A stretch of DNA of 64,000 nucleotides. Origin: Mangrovitalea sediminis (GTDB lineage Bacteria > Pseudomonadota > Gammaproteobacteria > Pseudomonadales > Oleiphilaceae). This document shows, one piece after another, positions 1 through 8,922 of this stretch. The DNA is taken from assembly GCF_002514725.1 (NCBI RefSeq), contig NZ_NTLB01000005.1:124001-188000 (forward strand), read 5' to 3'. The translations under genes and the position numbers were made by a program. Numbering within the stretch: position 1 is the first letter of the stretch; each line of letters begins with the position of its first letter. The notes beneath the pieces were generated by a model. The model worked only from the letters and a program-made list of their open reading frames with translations, was not told the origin of the DNA and searched no databases.

Positions 1-1379
1 TCGGGTAGGTAGGAGGAGATCACGACCACGGCCTTGCCTTCGTCGGCAAGCTGCCTGATGATCTGGTGGATTTCGGCTACAGCGCCAACATCGACACCCC
101 GCGTAGGCTCGTCGAAAATGACAAGCTCGGGGTCCTGGATGAGCGATTTGGCGATCACCACCTTTTGCTGGTTGCCGCCTGACAGTTCGATCACATTCGC
201 GTCAGCGCTGACAGCCTTGACGTTGAGCGATTTTGTCCATTCTTCACCGACGGCCTTTTCTTCCCGTTTTCGAACCCAGCTTCGCTTTCCACGGAGTTTT
301 GCGAGTAGCCCGGCATAGATGTTCCGGGACACCCCCATGGTTTCGAAAAAGCCGTCGACCTTGCGGTCTTCAGTGACGTAGACAATGCCCTGGGCAATGG
401 CTGGAGCGGGAATTCGATAGCGCACCGGTTTGTCGTTGAACAGAATCCTGCCGCCATGCAGGTAATCCCGCTTGAGTACCCCGGCCACCACCTTGAAAGT
501 TTCGGTACGCCCCGAACCGACGAGACCGAACACTCCGGTGATTTGTCCGGCGAAAATGGAGAAGGAGTTATTCCGGACCATGGTGCCCATGCGCAGGTTT
601 TGCACACTGAGAACACGTTTTCCCGGGGGCCTGGCCTGGGTATTCCTGCCGTAAAGCTCTTGCGATAGCTGATGCCCGACCATGGATTTGACGATGCGGT
701 TGCGATCGAAATTGGCCGTGATGTCCGTGACGACCTTTTTGCCGTCCCTCAGTACAGTGATGCGGTCAGATATCTCCAATGCCTCCTCAAGCGCATGGGA
801 GATGAATATCACCGACACGCCACGCTCCTTGAGGTCTTTGATGAGGTGAAAGAAATGCTGTTTTTCCTCAGGCGTCAGGGTCGCGGTGGGCTCATCGAAA
901 ACGATGATCCTGGCTTTGTGCAGAACTGCCCGCGCAATCTCGACCATCTGCTTTTGGGCGGCACCGAGAGCGGCCACCGTTAAGGTTGGATCGACGTTGA
1001 AGTTGAGCGATTGCAGAAATTGCTGGGCGGCGATGTAGATGGCCCGGAGCCTGTTGATGAACTTTTCCTGACCCAGGAAAAGGTTCTGGGCAACGGTCAT
1101 GGTGGGGACCAGACTGGTTTCCTGGAACACCATGGCGATACCCGCTGCCAGTGCTTCTAGTGGCGTACGGAAATCGACTGGCTGCCCATCGATCAGCATC
1201 TGTCCTGAATTGAGGGTGACGACACCGGCCATAACCTTGGTGAGCGTCGATTTGCCTGCCCCGTTTTCGCCAACCAGTGCATGAACTTCACCAGGCATCA
1301 GGTCGAAATCAACTCCTTCGATGGCCGGTACACCGGCATAGGTCTTGGTCGCTTGGCGCAATTCCAAAATCGGCGTCAT
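1..1379 (-). CDS. Sugar-type ABC transporter ATP-binding protein (RbsA/XylG class), 3' end outside window
   Basis: This is the energy-coupling subunit of a ribose-class importer and carries two fused ATPase domains. The reading frame is open from an ATG at 1379 to the window edge, giving about 459 residues of a family that is usually about 500. The first domain shows Walker A GENGAGKST near residue 35 and a Walker B ending FDEPT. The second domain keeps the LSGGNQQK signature, then FDEPTRGVDVGA, and runs into ISSYLP at the edge. Its first-domain signature reads ALGAAQKQM, a modest departure from the usual LSVAQQQM. It is the last visible gene of the operon and starts 5 bases after the propeller gene stops. 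The family and role are clear; the substrate is not. Confidence 0.93.
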   Translation of the reverse strand, partial: MTPILELRQATKTYAGVPAIEGVDFDLMPGEVHALVGENGAGKSTLTKVMAGVVTLNSGQMLIDGQPVDFRTPLEALAAGIAMVFQETSLVPTMTVAQNLFLGQEKFINRLRAIYIAAQQFLQSLNFNVDPTLTVAALGAAQKQMVEIARAVLHKARIIVFDEPTATLTPEEKQHFFHLIKDLKERGVSVIFISHALEEALEISDRITVLRDGKKVVTDITANFDRNRIVKSMVGHQLSQELYGRNTQARPPGKRVLSVQNLRMGTMVRNNSFSIFAGQITGVFGLVGSGRTETFKVVAGVLKRDYLHGGRILFNDKPVRYRIPAPAIAQGIVYVTEDRKVDGFFETMGVSRNIYAGLLAKLRGKRSWVRKREEKAVGEEWTKSLNVKAVSADANVIELSGGNQQKVVIAKSLIQDPELVIFDEPTRGVDVGAVAEIHQIIRQLADEGKAVVVISSYLP

Positions 1380-1383
1380 GGGA

Positions 1384-2478
1384 CTACTCCTGTAAATTCA
1401 TTTCGGTCAGAGGCACACGCAAAATGCGGCTGGCGCCCTTTGACAACACCATCAAGTGCCCATCGTGCTCGGTTGTCGAAACAACGCCGTGATGCCGGCC
1501 GCCAACGCGACTGTGCAGGGAGTAGAGAGGGAACAGGTTCTTGTCCAACCGAATGACCAGACCGTAGGAGCGCGGCGGCGCCCAGGGCTTGAGAATGCCC
1601 ATTTGCCTGACGCCCCCGATCTGCAGTGGCTCGCGGAAGTCGTCGCCAGAACTCAGGGCAGGGGCGACCCAAAAACGCGGCTCGATCGTGCGCATCATTT
1701 CCTGGCGGAAATCATCTTCGCGCAGGACAAATTCCATTAGTTGGGTCCTTGCGGCAAACGCGCTCAGCCAAAAGCCGCCGCCGCTGGCGGGGCTGATTCT
1801 CCCGGGATAGCCGGGCAGGGCCGTCAGAATCCCTTCACATTGGTTGTCGGCGATAGCGACGACACGATGGCGCCAGCTTTCGGAGGCCACGATGCGGTTA
1901 CCATCGGGACATACGCCGTAGCAATACTCCAGCCCGGATGCCAAGACCCTTACTGCGCCGCTTGAAGGGTCATATTCGATGACTCGCCCCGAAGCGCCAT
2001 GGCTCAGGAGATCATGTCGCCATTGGTCATAGCCAAATTGGCGTGAGCCTTCACTGATCAACAACTTCCCCTGTTCACCCTCGCGCAGGGCCGTCACACA
2101 TTTCAGGGGCTCTCCTTCTACCTGTTCGAGCTTCTTACCGTCCGCCGCACCACCCTGGAAAACGATGCCGCCCTCAGTCGCTACGGCAAATCCTCTGGCG
2201 AAAGCCGCCAGTGCCTGTATCGGCTGATCGAACCGGGCGACCGGGTGAGGTTCGCCATTTGCGCCGATTTCCAATATCTCGTTGGCACAGGACGCGTAGA
2301 GGACTCCGTCGTCTCCGGTCACCAAGTCGTCAAGACCGGGCTTTTCGAGGATGACATCGGCTTCTTCGAGGATGTTGTTGGGTTTCAGCGCCCCATCGAA
2401 GACCGGGACGGCGACACTGTTTTTGTCGTCACCGTCGCCAAAGAAACGGTCACGGACCCGCTTAAGAACATTAAGCAT
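1384..2478 (-). CDS. Stand-alone strictosidine synthase/SMP-30-like beta-propeller protein
   Basis: The 364-residue protein has the pattern of the SMP-30/gluconolactonase/strictosidine-synthase-like propellers: repeated short strands, a segment SGRVIEYDPSSG, then ASESWRHRV and LPGYPGRISPASGGGFW, matching the family's 'E-[ST]-x-x-R ... LPG-x-P' core. No signal peptide is visible, so it is probably cytosolic. Its ATG overlaps the end of the upstream permease-propeller fusion by 8 bases, which suggests translational coupling. It is related to the C-terminal half of that fusion, so the operon holds two propellers. Family members hydrolyse lactones or phosphoesters, or are catalytically unassigned. 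A hydrolase acting on the imported compound is inferred. Confidence 0.75.
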   Translation of the reverse strand: MLNVLKRVRDRFFGDGDDKNSVAVPVFDGALKPNNILEEADVILEKPGLDDLVTGDDGVLYASCANEILEIGANGEPHPVARFDQPIQALAAFARGFAVATEGGIVFQGGAADGKKLEQVEGEPLKCVTALREGEQGKLLISEGSRQFGYDQWRHDLLSHGASGRVIEYDPSSGAVRVLASGLEYCYGVCPDGNRIVASESWRHRVVAIADNQCEGILTALPGYPGRISPASGGGFWLSAFAARTQLMEFVLREDDFRQEMMRTIEPRFWVAPALSSGDDFREPLQIGGVRQMGILKPWAPPRSYGLVIRLDKNLFPLYSLHSRVGGRHHGVVSTTEHDGHLMVLSKGASRILRVPLTEMNLQE

Positions 2479-4585
2479 GGGGTTTGCCTCGTCTTCTGGG
2501 ATGTTGCATGAAGTTCGGGTCGGCTTTTTCGAGCTTATATCGCCCGATACGGTTGTTAGAGATGCCGCCCAGATAGAGGTAGCCGCGGTGCTCGCGCATC
2601 GAGGTGATCATGGGATGGTTCACGCCGCTGCGGTCCCATAAGGCCTCGAGAATCTCTCCCTGATCGTTGCACTTGACAACGCAGCCCACGTTGATATTGG
2701 GAGAGAGCCATTCGTCCTGAGCCAGTCGCTTGGACATCCTCCGCCGGAATGCGGGTTTGCGCATCGATAGGTCGAAGGCCGGGCCCCGCATGCCCATCAG
2801 TGCGATCCAATAGTTACCGTCCGAGGCGCGGTTGATATTGTCGGGGTAGCCGGGGAGGCTTGAAATGACAGGCTCAACCCGGCCTTTTTGGGGGCCGTCG
2901 AACCAATACCGACTGATCCTGCAGGCCCAGCTCTCTGCGAACAGGATGGATTGACCTTCAGATCCCAGGCATATGCCATTTGGGAAAACCAGGTTTTTGA
3001 CGACAGTCCTTGTCTGGTTGGTGTGCGGGTCATAACAGATGATCCTTCCGTTTCCGCGACTCTCGAGGCTATCGATCTGCCATTCATGCATCTCATAGCG
3101 CACTGTTGCTTCGGAAAAGAAAATACGTCCGTCTGGTGCGATATCGAGGTCGTCGGCGAGCCGCAACCGACTGTCGTCCGCAATGGAAAAGAGTGAACGG
3201 TTGGTTTCGTCGGTGACTTTCTCGACCTTGCGCTCCGGTGTGACGCGATACAGTCCCATCCCCCCGATACAGACATAAAGGTACCCGTCCGGATCGAACG
3301 CCATACCCAGCGGTTGGCCGCCGACGTGGGCGTAGACTTCCATTTGCTGATAATCCGGCGCCAGGAATCGCATGATGTTGCCGTGGCGGGTGCCGCAATA
3401 GAGGTTGTCATCGTCATCGAGGATGACATCTTCAGGGGATTCCACGCGGCCGAGTCCAATCAACTCGATATCGTGCAGTTTGTCGTTCACCGCATAGGGC
3501 GATTCAGCCGCGGTAGAGGGCGCCTTGGGCAGGTCCAGATAGCCCGGCGTCACATAGAGTTCCTGTACCGCTTTGCCCCGATTCTTGAACCAGCGGATAT
3601 CCAGCGTGGTAAATAGAAGGAAGATCACAGCGAGGACGATACGGGAGACGCCAGCGGTTGTAGCCATGCTGGAAAGGCTGCTGGTGATGAGGAAGACAAT
3701 GACGGTACCCAGCACAGCCTTGGTGACAGAGCCTTTGCCGCCGCCCAGTCGAATGCCACCGACTAATGCAGCGGCCAGGACAATGATGGCCATACCGCTG
3801 CCCGTGTCCGCACTGCTGCTGTCGATTCGGGCGCCGTAAAAGATTCCCGACATAGAGGCAAGCACGCCGCTGACCACGTATGAGCTGGCGACGACCCTTT
3901 TTACGGGCAGACCGGCATTATAGGCGGAGCGCCGGCTCCCGCCGACGGCCATCACGTGCCAGCCACCGCGCATTCGGGTGAGGTAAATGTGGGTTGCAAT
4001 CGCGATAGCGGCAAACGCCCAGGCAGCCATCGGTATCGAGAGGAAGTAGCCCGTTCCCAGATAGTACCAGGCCTCGGAATCTGTTGTGTGCGTGGCAATG
4101 CCGACGGCCCACTGGAACTGCAGCATATCGAACAGCGAGCGGAACACGATCAGCGTGACCAGTGTCGTTAGAAAGGCCCGCAATCCCAGATAGCCGATCA
4201 GTATGCCATTGATGGCACCCAACAGCGCTCCGCAAAGCAGGGTGATGCCTACGGCAGGCAGCACCGGCATTTGTTCGACATGAATCAGGTAGAGGACCAG
4301 GACATTGCATATTGCGTAGGTGGAGCCCACGCTCAAGTCAATGCCGCCAACGATCAGCACCAGCGTCATCCCCAGAACGATGAAGCCCAGTTCGCTGGCT
4401 TGCTGGAGGTTGTCCGAAACGGTCGAAATGGAAAAGAAGCCGCTGAGCTGCCAACTGAAGAACGCGACGGTGAGCATCAGGGCCACAACCGGCACCGCCG
4501 TGTCCATCCAGGGCTTCTTCAGAAGCTCGCCAACAGCCGTGTCCGGCCAGTATTGGTAGCGATATTTTTTGAGTGTGGTCAGCAT
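2471..4585 (-). CDS. ABC transporter permease fused to a strictosidine synthase-like beta-propeller
   Basis: This 704-residue protein joins two families. Residues about 30-335 are a ribose-class permease (RbsC/BPD_transp_2), with hydrophobic segments and the hallmark LIVGGIDLSVGS at 77-88 and the later LVGGIRLGGGKGS. A linker of about 35 residues leads to a propeller at about 375-690 with SPEDVILDDDDNLYCGTR, GNGRIICYDPHTN, FPNGICL, FAESWACRISRYW and LPGYPDNINRASDG, typical of strictosidine-synthase/APMAP-like proteins. RbsC-type permeases end in the cytoplasm, so the propeller is predicted to be cytosolic. A 118-base gap with a strong hairpin separates it from the binding-protein gene. The frame is continuous, so this is a true fusion rather than an assembly of two neighbouring genes. 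Confidence 0.9.
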   Translation of the reverse strand: MLTTLKKYRYQYWPDTAVGELLKKPWMDTAVPVVALMLTVAFFSWQLSGFFSISTVSDNLQQASELGFIVLGMTLVLIVGGIDLSVGSTYAICNVLVLYLIHVEQMPVLPAVGITLLCGALLGAINGILIGYLGLRAFLTTLVTLIVFRSLFDMLQFQWAVGIATHTTDSEAWYYLGTGYFLSIPMAAWAFAAIAIATHIYLTRMRGGWHVMAVGGSRRSAYNAGLPVKRVVASSYVVSGVLASMSGIFYGARIDSSSADTGSGMAIIVLAAALVGGIRLGGGKGSVTKAVLGTVIVFLITSSLSSMATTAGVSRIVLAVIFLLFTTLDIRWFKNRGKAVQELYVTPGYLDLPKAPSTAAESPYAVNDKLHDIELIGLGRVESPEDVILDDDDNLYCGTRHGNIMRFLAPDYQQMEVYAHVGGQPLGMAFDPDGYLYVCIGGMGLYRVTPERKVEKVTDETNRSLFSIADDSRLRLADDLDIAPDGRIFFSEATVRYEMHEWQIDSLESRGNGRIICYDPHTNQTRTVVKNLVFPNGICLGSEGQSILFAESWACRISRYWFDGPQKGRVEPVISSLPGYPDNINRASDGNYWIALMGMRGPAFDLSMRKPAFRRRMSKRLAQDEWLSPNINVGCVVKCNDQGEILEALWDRSGVNHPMITSMREHRGYLYLGGISNNRIGRYKLEKADPNFMQHPRRRGKPHA

Positions 4586-4627
4586 AACTTTTTTCGATTC
4601 GTGTTTGGCAAGGGACGACCACCCTGC

Positions 4628-4651
4628 GCACCGACGCCGTAACGCCGGTGC
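4628..4651 (-). repeat. Intercistronic hairpin downstream of the binding-protein gene
   Basis: On the minus strand GCACCGGCG, a six-base loop and CGTCGGTGC form a 9-bp stem with one G-U pair. No T-run follows, so it is not a classical terminator. Hairpins at this place, after a periplasmic binding-protein gene and before the membrane genes, commonly stabilise the upstream mRNA and lower downstream expression, as in malE-malF. That role is inferred here. Confidence 0.5.
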
Positions 4652-4703
4652 TGTAAGTGATCACGTGCAAACGAATACTCTGGCTGGAGGCGCTAACCTG
4701 CGC

Positions 4704-5756
4704 TCAATACCTCATGGTATCGACTGACCAGCATGGGTGTTTCTTGATGGATTCTTTGGTGAGTTCGTGCAGAGGGGTGTACAGCGCGGTTTTGTGGAAA
4801 TCGGGTTTCTCGCCGCGCGCTTTCGCCTGCAATGAAGCAGAAATCAGGTCATCCAGGTCCCGGCCCTGTCCGGGTACGTCGTAGCTGACGTAGTTGTCGA
4901 CGCTGCCGTCTTCAATCAGCTTGCAGGCTAGTGTCCCGCCGCCGCCACTGGTTGAAACGAAGACCTTACCCTTTTTGCCGGCATCCTTGATGGCCGCAAC
5001 CGTTCCCTGATCGGTCACGTCCCAGACACCCATGACACCGCAGAGGTCAGGGTGCTGTTGAAGGACGACCTGGGTGATGGATTTGGCCTTTGACGAGTCG
5101 TAGTTCCCCGTGGATTGTCTGGCTACGACCTTGATATTGGGGTGTTTGCTGAGGACTTCCTGATACCCCTTTTCCATGTAGACGGACCAGGGCGACGTGG
5201 TCGGCCCTGTCAGAATCAGTACCTTCCCGGAGGTCTTCGGCCCGCAATGGTTCACCACCGACTCTGCCTGCAACTTGCCGATCTGAACAGCATCACCGCC
5301 GACGAAGCCGCTGGTCATGATGGTGCTCTTCATGTTCAGCTGTATAACGAAGATACCTTCCTTTTCGGCCTGTTTTTCAAGGCGTGCATAGGAGGTGACA
5401 TCCGGATTGTGAACCACGATAACGTCTGGCTTGGGATTCTGGTGGATCAGTGACGTTAAAATCCGTGTACCGGCCTGCGTGTTGAAGTTGGCATTCCGCA
5501 CTTGATATTTGTAACCGAGTGCCTTGGATTGCATCTCCATCATTTTGTTCCAGCCTTCGGTCAGATCGAGTCCCATGAAGACCGGGACGAAAACCACCGA
5601 TTTGCCGCTGAAAGAACTGTAATAAGCGTCGCGTTCCGGATCGTTCATGCTTAACTGGGCCGCCTGAACAACGCTGCTCATGGCGAGCGTAGACACCACC
5701 GCGGTCGTGGCTATCGAACGCCACTTTTTGCGAAACGAACTCAAGATGTTGGTCAC
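4704..5756 (-). CDS. Periplasmic sugar-binding protein of the ABC importer
   Basis: A GTG start follows AAGGAG with 9 bases of spacing. Residues 1-32 form a signal peptide (basic RKKWR, hydrophobic core, cleavage near VQA|AQL). The mature part matches the type-I periplasmic-binding fold of RbsB-like proteins: KSVVFVPVFMGLDLTEGWNK near the start, DVIVVHNPDV, GFVGGDAVQIGKLQAE, VLILTGPTTSPWS and a later GVMGVWDVTDQGTVAAIKDAG. The fold should capture the substrate and deliver it to the two permeases. The operon has one binding protein and two permeases, so a heterodimeric channel is likely. The ligand cannot be read from the sequence. Confidence 0.88.
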   Translation of the reverse strand: MTNILSSFRKKWRSIATTAVVSTLAMSSVVQAAQLSMNDPERDAYYSSFSGKSVVFVPVFMGLDLTEGWNKMMEMQSKALGYKYQVRNANFNTQAGTRILTSLIHQNPKPDVIVVHNPDVTSYARLEKQAEKEGIFVIQLNMKSTIMTSGFVGGDAVQIGKLQAESVVNHCGPKTSGKVLILTGPTTSPWSVYMEKGYQEVLSKHPNIKVVARQSTGNYDSSKAKSITQVVLQQHPDLCGVMGVWDVTDQGTVAAIKDAGKKGKVFVSTSGGGGTLACKLIEDGSVDNYVSYDVPGQGRDLDDLISASLQAKARGEKPDFHKTALYTPLHELTKESIKKHPCWSVDTMRY

Positions 5757-5828
5757 AGTCTTAAACTCCTTTATTTATTGTTGGAAAGGACACTGTTGGA
5801 ATCTCGAATGTTCAGTGCCTGGGGTGCT

Positions 5829-6842
5829 TCAGATATCTCCTTGTTGCGCGGTTTCCTCGTTTCTTGGATTCAGAACGCTGTCAATGGCAATGGCCATTAA
5901 CAGAATCACGCCCTTGACCAGATTTTGAGCGTCGTAGGAAAAGTTAAGGATGGTCATACCATTGAGGATTGTGCCGACCAGCAGGGTGCCGACGATGACG
6001 TTCCATACCCCGCCGCGCCCGCCGGACAGGCCTACGCCACCGAGGACCACCACCAGCACGACGTTATAGATAAGGGAGAGGTTGTAGATCCGAGTATCCA
6101 TGACGGCCGAGGACGAGGCCATGACTAGGCCGGCAAAGACGGCAATTAGCGCCGCTATCAGGTACTGCAGGACCATAACAGGGCGCACAGGCATGCCGGT
6201 TGTACGCGCGGCATTCGGATTGTCACCAATGGCATAGATGAACAGGCCCAATTTTGTCCGCTTGAGGAACACTGAAACGGCGATGGCCACGACGGCGAAG
6301 GAGATAACGGACGAGGGGATACCAAAAAGCGTGGTGCCCCCGATCCATTCGATGGGGTTTAGCTGGTCGGGCCAGGGCACGACGTCAAACTGCAAGATGC
6401 CGCTTTGCCCGATACCGGCAAGCCCAAGGCCGGTGGCCAGTGTAGTAAGCAGCGCTGGCACCTCTGCATAGGCTGTCAAGAGGCCATTGAGCAAACCGAA
6501 TGCGATGGCCAGCGCAACGCCGGCGATCAGTGCGAGTCCCAGATCCACCCCCGTGCTGGCCAGCGTCATGGTCAGTGCTGTCGGCACTGCGAGTATTGCG
6601 ACCATGGACAGGTCGATACCGCGCCCTATGACGACAACCGCCATACCCAGTCCGAGCATGCCGAGTACCGATATCGAACGCAGTATGTTGACGAGATTGC
6701 CCGTGTTCAGAAATCCAGGCAGGAAGATCGAGAATGCAATGAAAATAATGATGAAAATGAGAAAAACGATAGTTTGCTGATCGAGCTTTATTATTTTTGC
6801 CGCCGTTTTTTCTTTTGGCAGCAGGCTGGCTGTCGTATTCAT
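5829..6842 (-). CDS. ABC transporter permease, ribose class
   Basis: The 337-residue integral membrane protein belongs to the RbsC/AraH/XylH permease group. It has about ten hydrophobic segments, the family motif VVIGRGIDLSMVAI near residue 86, and late glycine-rich VLGGVGLSGGRGG. It is the first gene of the minus-strand operon; the start ATG at 6842 is preceded by AGGA. It is a plain permease and contrasts with the second permease of the operon, which carries a fused propeller. The two probably pair in the membrane. Upstream lies a 468-base intergenic region shared with tig. Confidence 0.88.
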   Translation of the reverse strand: MNTTASLLPKEKTAAKIIKLDQQTIVFLIFIIIFIAFSIFLPGFLNTGNLVNILRSISVLGMLGLGMAVVVIGRGIDLSMVAILAVPTALTMTLASTGVDLGLALIAGVALAIAFGLLNGLLTAYAEVPALLTTLATGLGLAGIGQSGILQFDVVPWPDQLNPIEWIGGTTLFGIPSSVISFAVVAIAVSVFLKRTKLGLFIYAIGDNPNAARTTGMPVRPVMVLQYLIAALIAVFAGLVMASSSAVMDTRIYNLSLIYNVVLVVVLGGVGLSGGRGGVWNVIVGTLLVGTILNGMTILNFSYDAQNLVKGVILLMAIAIDSVLNPRNEETAQQGDI

Positions 6843-6974
6843 TTATTGTCCTGATTTTATTCGGCAAAAATTCGGTGAGGGGTGGCTCGTGCTGACACCG
6901 ATCTAGATTCCCCTGAGACGAAAAGCTCATTGCACTGTGTATTAACGTTCTAACATGGCGTCTGAATATCCAGT

Positions 6975-6984
6975 ATTCGCGAAT
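6975..6984. promoter_or_regulatory. Perfect palindrome ATTCGCGAAT, possible operator for the importer operon
   Basis: A 10-bp perfect palindrome with a central CG lies about 135 bases upstream of the first permease gene. LacI-family operators often centre on CG, and sugar ABC operons are often controlled by such repressors, but no regulator gene is in view. The assignment is tentative. Confidence 0.25.
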
Positions 6985-7012
6985 GCTTAAGCTGGGGTTC
7001 GATACGGATTAA

Positions 7013-7036
7013 CGAGCGGAATGTATCGAGCGGAAT
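7013..7036. repeat. Tandem 10-bp direct repeat CGAGCGGAAT
   Basis: CGAGCGGAAT occurs at 7013-7022 and again at 7027-7036, separated by GTAT, so the period is 14 bases. It lies in the divergent region between the importer operon and tig and could be a pair of regulator half-sites. Function unknown. Confidence 0.45.
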
Positions 7037-7310
7037 TATGGGGTCGGCGGGGTCAAATACGGTCAGGTAGCCCAGAGGATTGCTTCGATAGCGGGATAGT
7101 CAGTGCGAAAACGACTGTAAATCTGCCGACCGATGCCGCCTGGCTTTGCCGTATTACTGGCTTTCTTATCAGTCAAGCGTTTCTCTCCCGTCACAAAAGC
7201 ATGGTAAAATACCGGTTTTCATAATGACGGGCTTGCCATGACCGAACGCTGTTCCTAACATGCTCGCCCGCAAGTCAAATAGAACCGCACAGGTAAACTG
7301 AGGACTATCC

Positions 7311-8654
7311 ATGCAAGTTTCTGTCGAAACGACGTCTAACATCGAGCGTCGTATGACGATTGGTGTGCCTGCCCAGCAAATTGAGCAGGAAGTCGAAAAG
7401 CGCCTTCAGCAGGCAGCACGGAACGTGCGACTCAACGGTTTCCGTCCGGGCAAAGTGCCTATGAAAGTTGTTCGGCGTCGTTTTGGCGAAGGCGTTCGCC
7501 AGGAAGTCGTTGGCGAAGTGATGCGCGACTCCTACATGAAAGCGCTGGACGAGGTAAAGATCACTCCGGCGGGTTGGCCGCGTTTCGAGCCGAAAACCAT
7601 GGAAGCCGGAAAGGATCTGGAGTTCGTAGCGGTATTCGAAGTCCTGCCTGAGATCGAAATTGGCGACCTCAGTGGCGTGAAAATCGAGAAGGCGACGTCT
7701 GAAGTCAAGGATAAGGACGTCGAAACCATGATCGATACCCTGCGTCGTCAGCAGGCGACAATGAAAGCGGTTAAGCGCAAGTCCAAGAAAAAGGACGTCA
7801 TGACCATCGCTTTCAAGGGATTCATCGATGGCGAGGCGTTCGAAGGCGGCAGCGCGGACAACTATCGCCTGACGTTAGGTTCGGGACAGATGATCCCCGG
7901 CTTTGAAGATGGCCTGATCGGTGCCAAGGCGGGTGAAGACGTCGAGCTGAACGTGACATTCCCCGAAGACTACCAGAACAAGGAGTTGGCCGGTAAAGCC
8001 GCTCGCTTCGAGGTTCAGGTGAGTGAAGTAGAGGAGCCGGTACTGCCGGAATTGGACGCTGAATTCTTCGAGAAATTCGGTGTCTCCGTTGCGTCCGAGG
8101 AAGAGTTCCGCGCTGAAGTCCGTAAGAATATGGAGCGCGAAGTCGAGCAGGCGCTGGGTAACAAGGTGAAGAACAGCGTTGTCGACGCCTTGTTGAAAGT
8201 GACCGACTTCCCTGTGCCTGAAGCGTTGATTGAGCAGGAGATCGATCGTCTGCGCGAAGATGCTGTCCAGCGCTTTGGCGGCCAGATGCAGGCGTCGCAG
8301 TTGCCTGCCGAGCTGTTCACTGAGCAGGCTCGTCGTCGTGTGCGCACGGGGCTGCTGTTCCAGGAACTTATCCGTCAGAACGATCTCAAAGCGGATGACG
8401 AGAAAGTTGAAGCGCGGATCCAGCAGATCGCTTCGACCTACGAGCAGCCGGAAGAGGTTATCAACTACTACAGCAGCAATCCGCAGCAAAAATCCCAGAT
8501 CGAGTCCGTGGTCCTGGAAGATGCGGTTGTTGATTTCGTGTTGGGTAAAGTGAAGGTTACCGAAAAAAAGGTCAGCTACGAGGATGCGGTCAAACCGGCG
8601 CAGCCACAGGCTGATGAATCGGAAGAAACCGACACTGAGGTCTCCGAGGGCTAA
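7311..8654 (+). CDS. tig: Trigger factor, ribosome-associated chaperone and peptidyl-prolyl isomerase
   Basis: The 447-residue protein has the trigger-factor layout. An N-terminal ribosome-binding domain carries the signature GFRPGKVP (43-50). A central FKBP-type isomerase domain lies at about 160-245 (FKGFIDGEAFEGG, GSGQMIPGFEDGLIGAKAGE). A long helical C-terminal chaperone domain follows and ends in an acidic tail. It binds ribosomes near the exit tunnel and shields nascent chains. The ATG follows GAGGA. A terminator after the gene separates it from clpP, so tig is probably transcribed alone, as in related gammaproteobacteria. Confidence 0.98.
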   Translation: MQVSVETTSNIERRMTIGVPAQQIEQEVEKRLQQAARNVRLNGFRPGKVPMKVVRRRFGEGVRQEVVGEVMRDSYMKALDEVKITPAGWPRFEPKTMEAGKDLEFVAVFEVLPEIEIGDLSGVKIEKATSEVKDKDVETMIDTLRRQQATMKAVKRKSKKKDVMTIAFKGFIDGEAFEGGSADNYRLTLGSGQMIPGFEDGLIGAKAGEDVELNVTFPEDYQNKELAGKAARFEVQVSEVEEPVLPELDAEFFEKFGVSVASEEEFRAEVRKNMEREVEQALGNKVKNSVVDALLKVTDFPVPEALIEQEIDRLREDAVQRFGGQMQASQLPAELFTEQARRRVRTGLLFQELIRQNDLKADDEKVEARIQQIASTYEQPEEVINYYSSNPQQKSQIESVVLEDAVVDFVLGKVKVTEKKVSYEDAVKPAQPQADESEETDTEVSEG

Positions 8655-8705
8655 GCCCGGGGCTTCGAGGGCTGAGCTTTCTGCAGCACGCTGACAAACC
8701 GTACT

Positions 8706-8744
8706 GCGTGGATGTTCGTATTACGTCATCGTGAACATCCATGC
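8706..8744. repeat. Imperfect inverted repeat downstream of tig
   Basis: GCGTGGATGTTC at 8706-8717 faces GAACATCCATGC at 8733-8744 across 15 bases. The 12-bp arms differ only by one G-T pair. There is no T-run, and a proper terminator lies about 60 bases further on. It may be an mRNA 3'-end hairpin or a protein site. Confidence 0.4.
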
Positions 8745-8802
8745 AGGCTGAAAAGGTCGGGTGGAGCTGCAGTTTTCTCTCAGCCTGCTAGACTGCATTG
8801 AG

Positions 8803-8828
8803 ACAGCCGGCTCATACCGGCTGTTTTT
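8803..8828 (+). terminator. Rho-independent terminator of tig
   Basis: ACAGCCGG, loop CTCATA and CCGGCTGT form a perfect 8-bp stem followed by a run of T. It lies between tig and clpP. Confidence 0.85.
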
Positions 8829-8922
8829 ATCTGGGACATCCGTCTTTCCGCCCGCGAGCCCGATGACTGAGACCGGGCTGTGATCCGTGGGGTATCGACA
8901 GGAATCAGGAGATAGCCAATCT

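Larger units (their letters stand above)
6843..7310. other. Divergent intergenic region between the ABC importer operon and tig
   Basis: These 468 bases hold no convincing gene. They contain a 10-bp palindrome (6975-6984), a 10-bp direct repeat (7013-7022 and 7027-7036), a second short direct repeat GGGGTC (7040-7045 and 7049-7054), and a -10-like TAAAAT at 7205-7210 about 100 bases before tig, without a good -35 match. The region must carry promoters for both directions. The repeats are candidate regulator sites for the importer operon. Confidence 0.6.
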
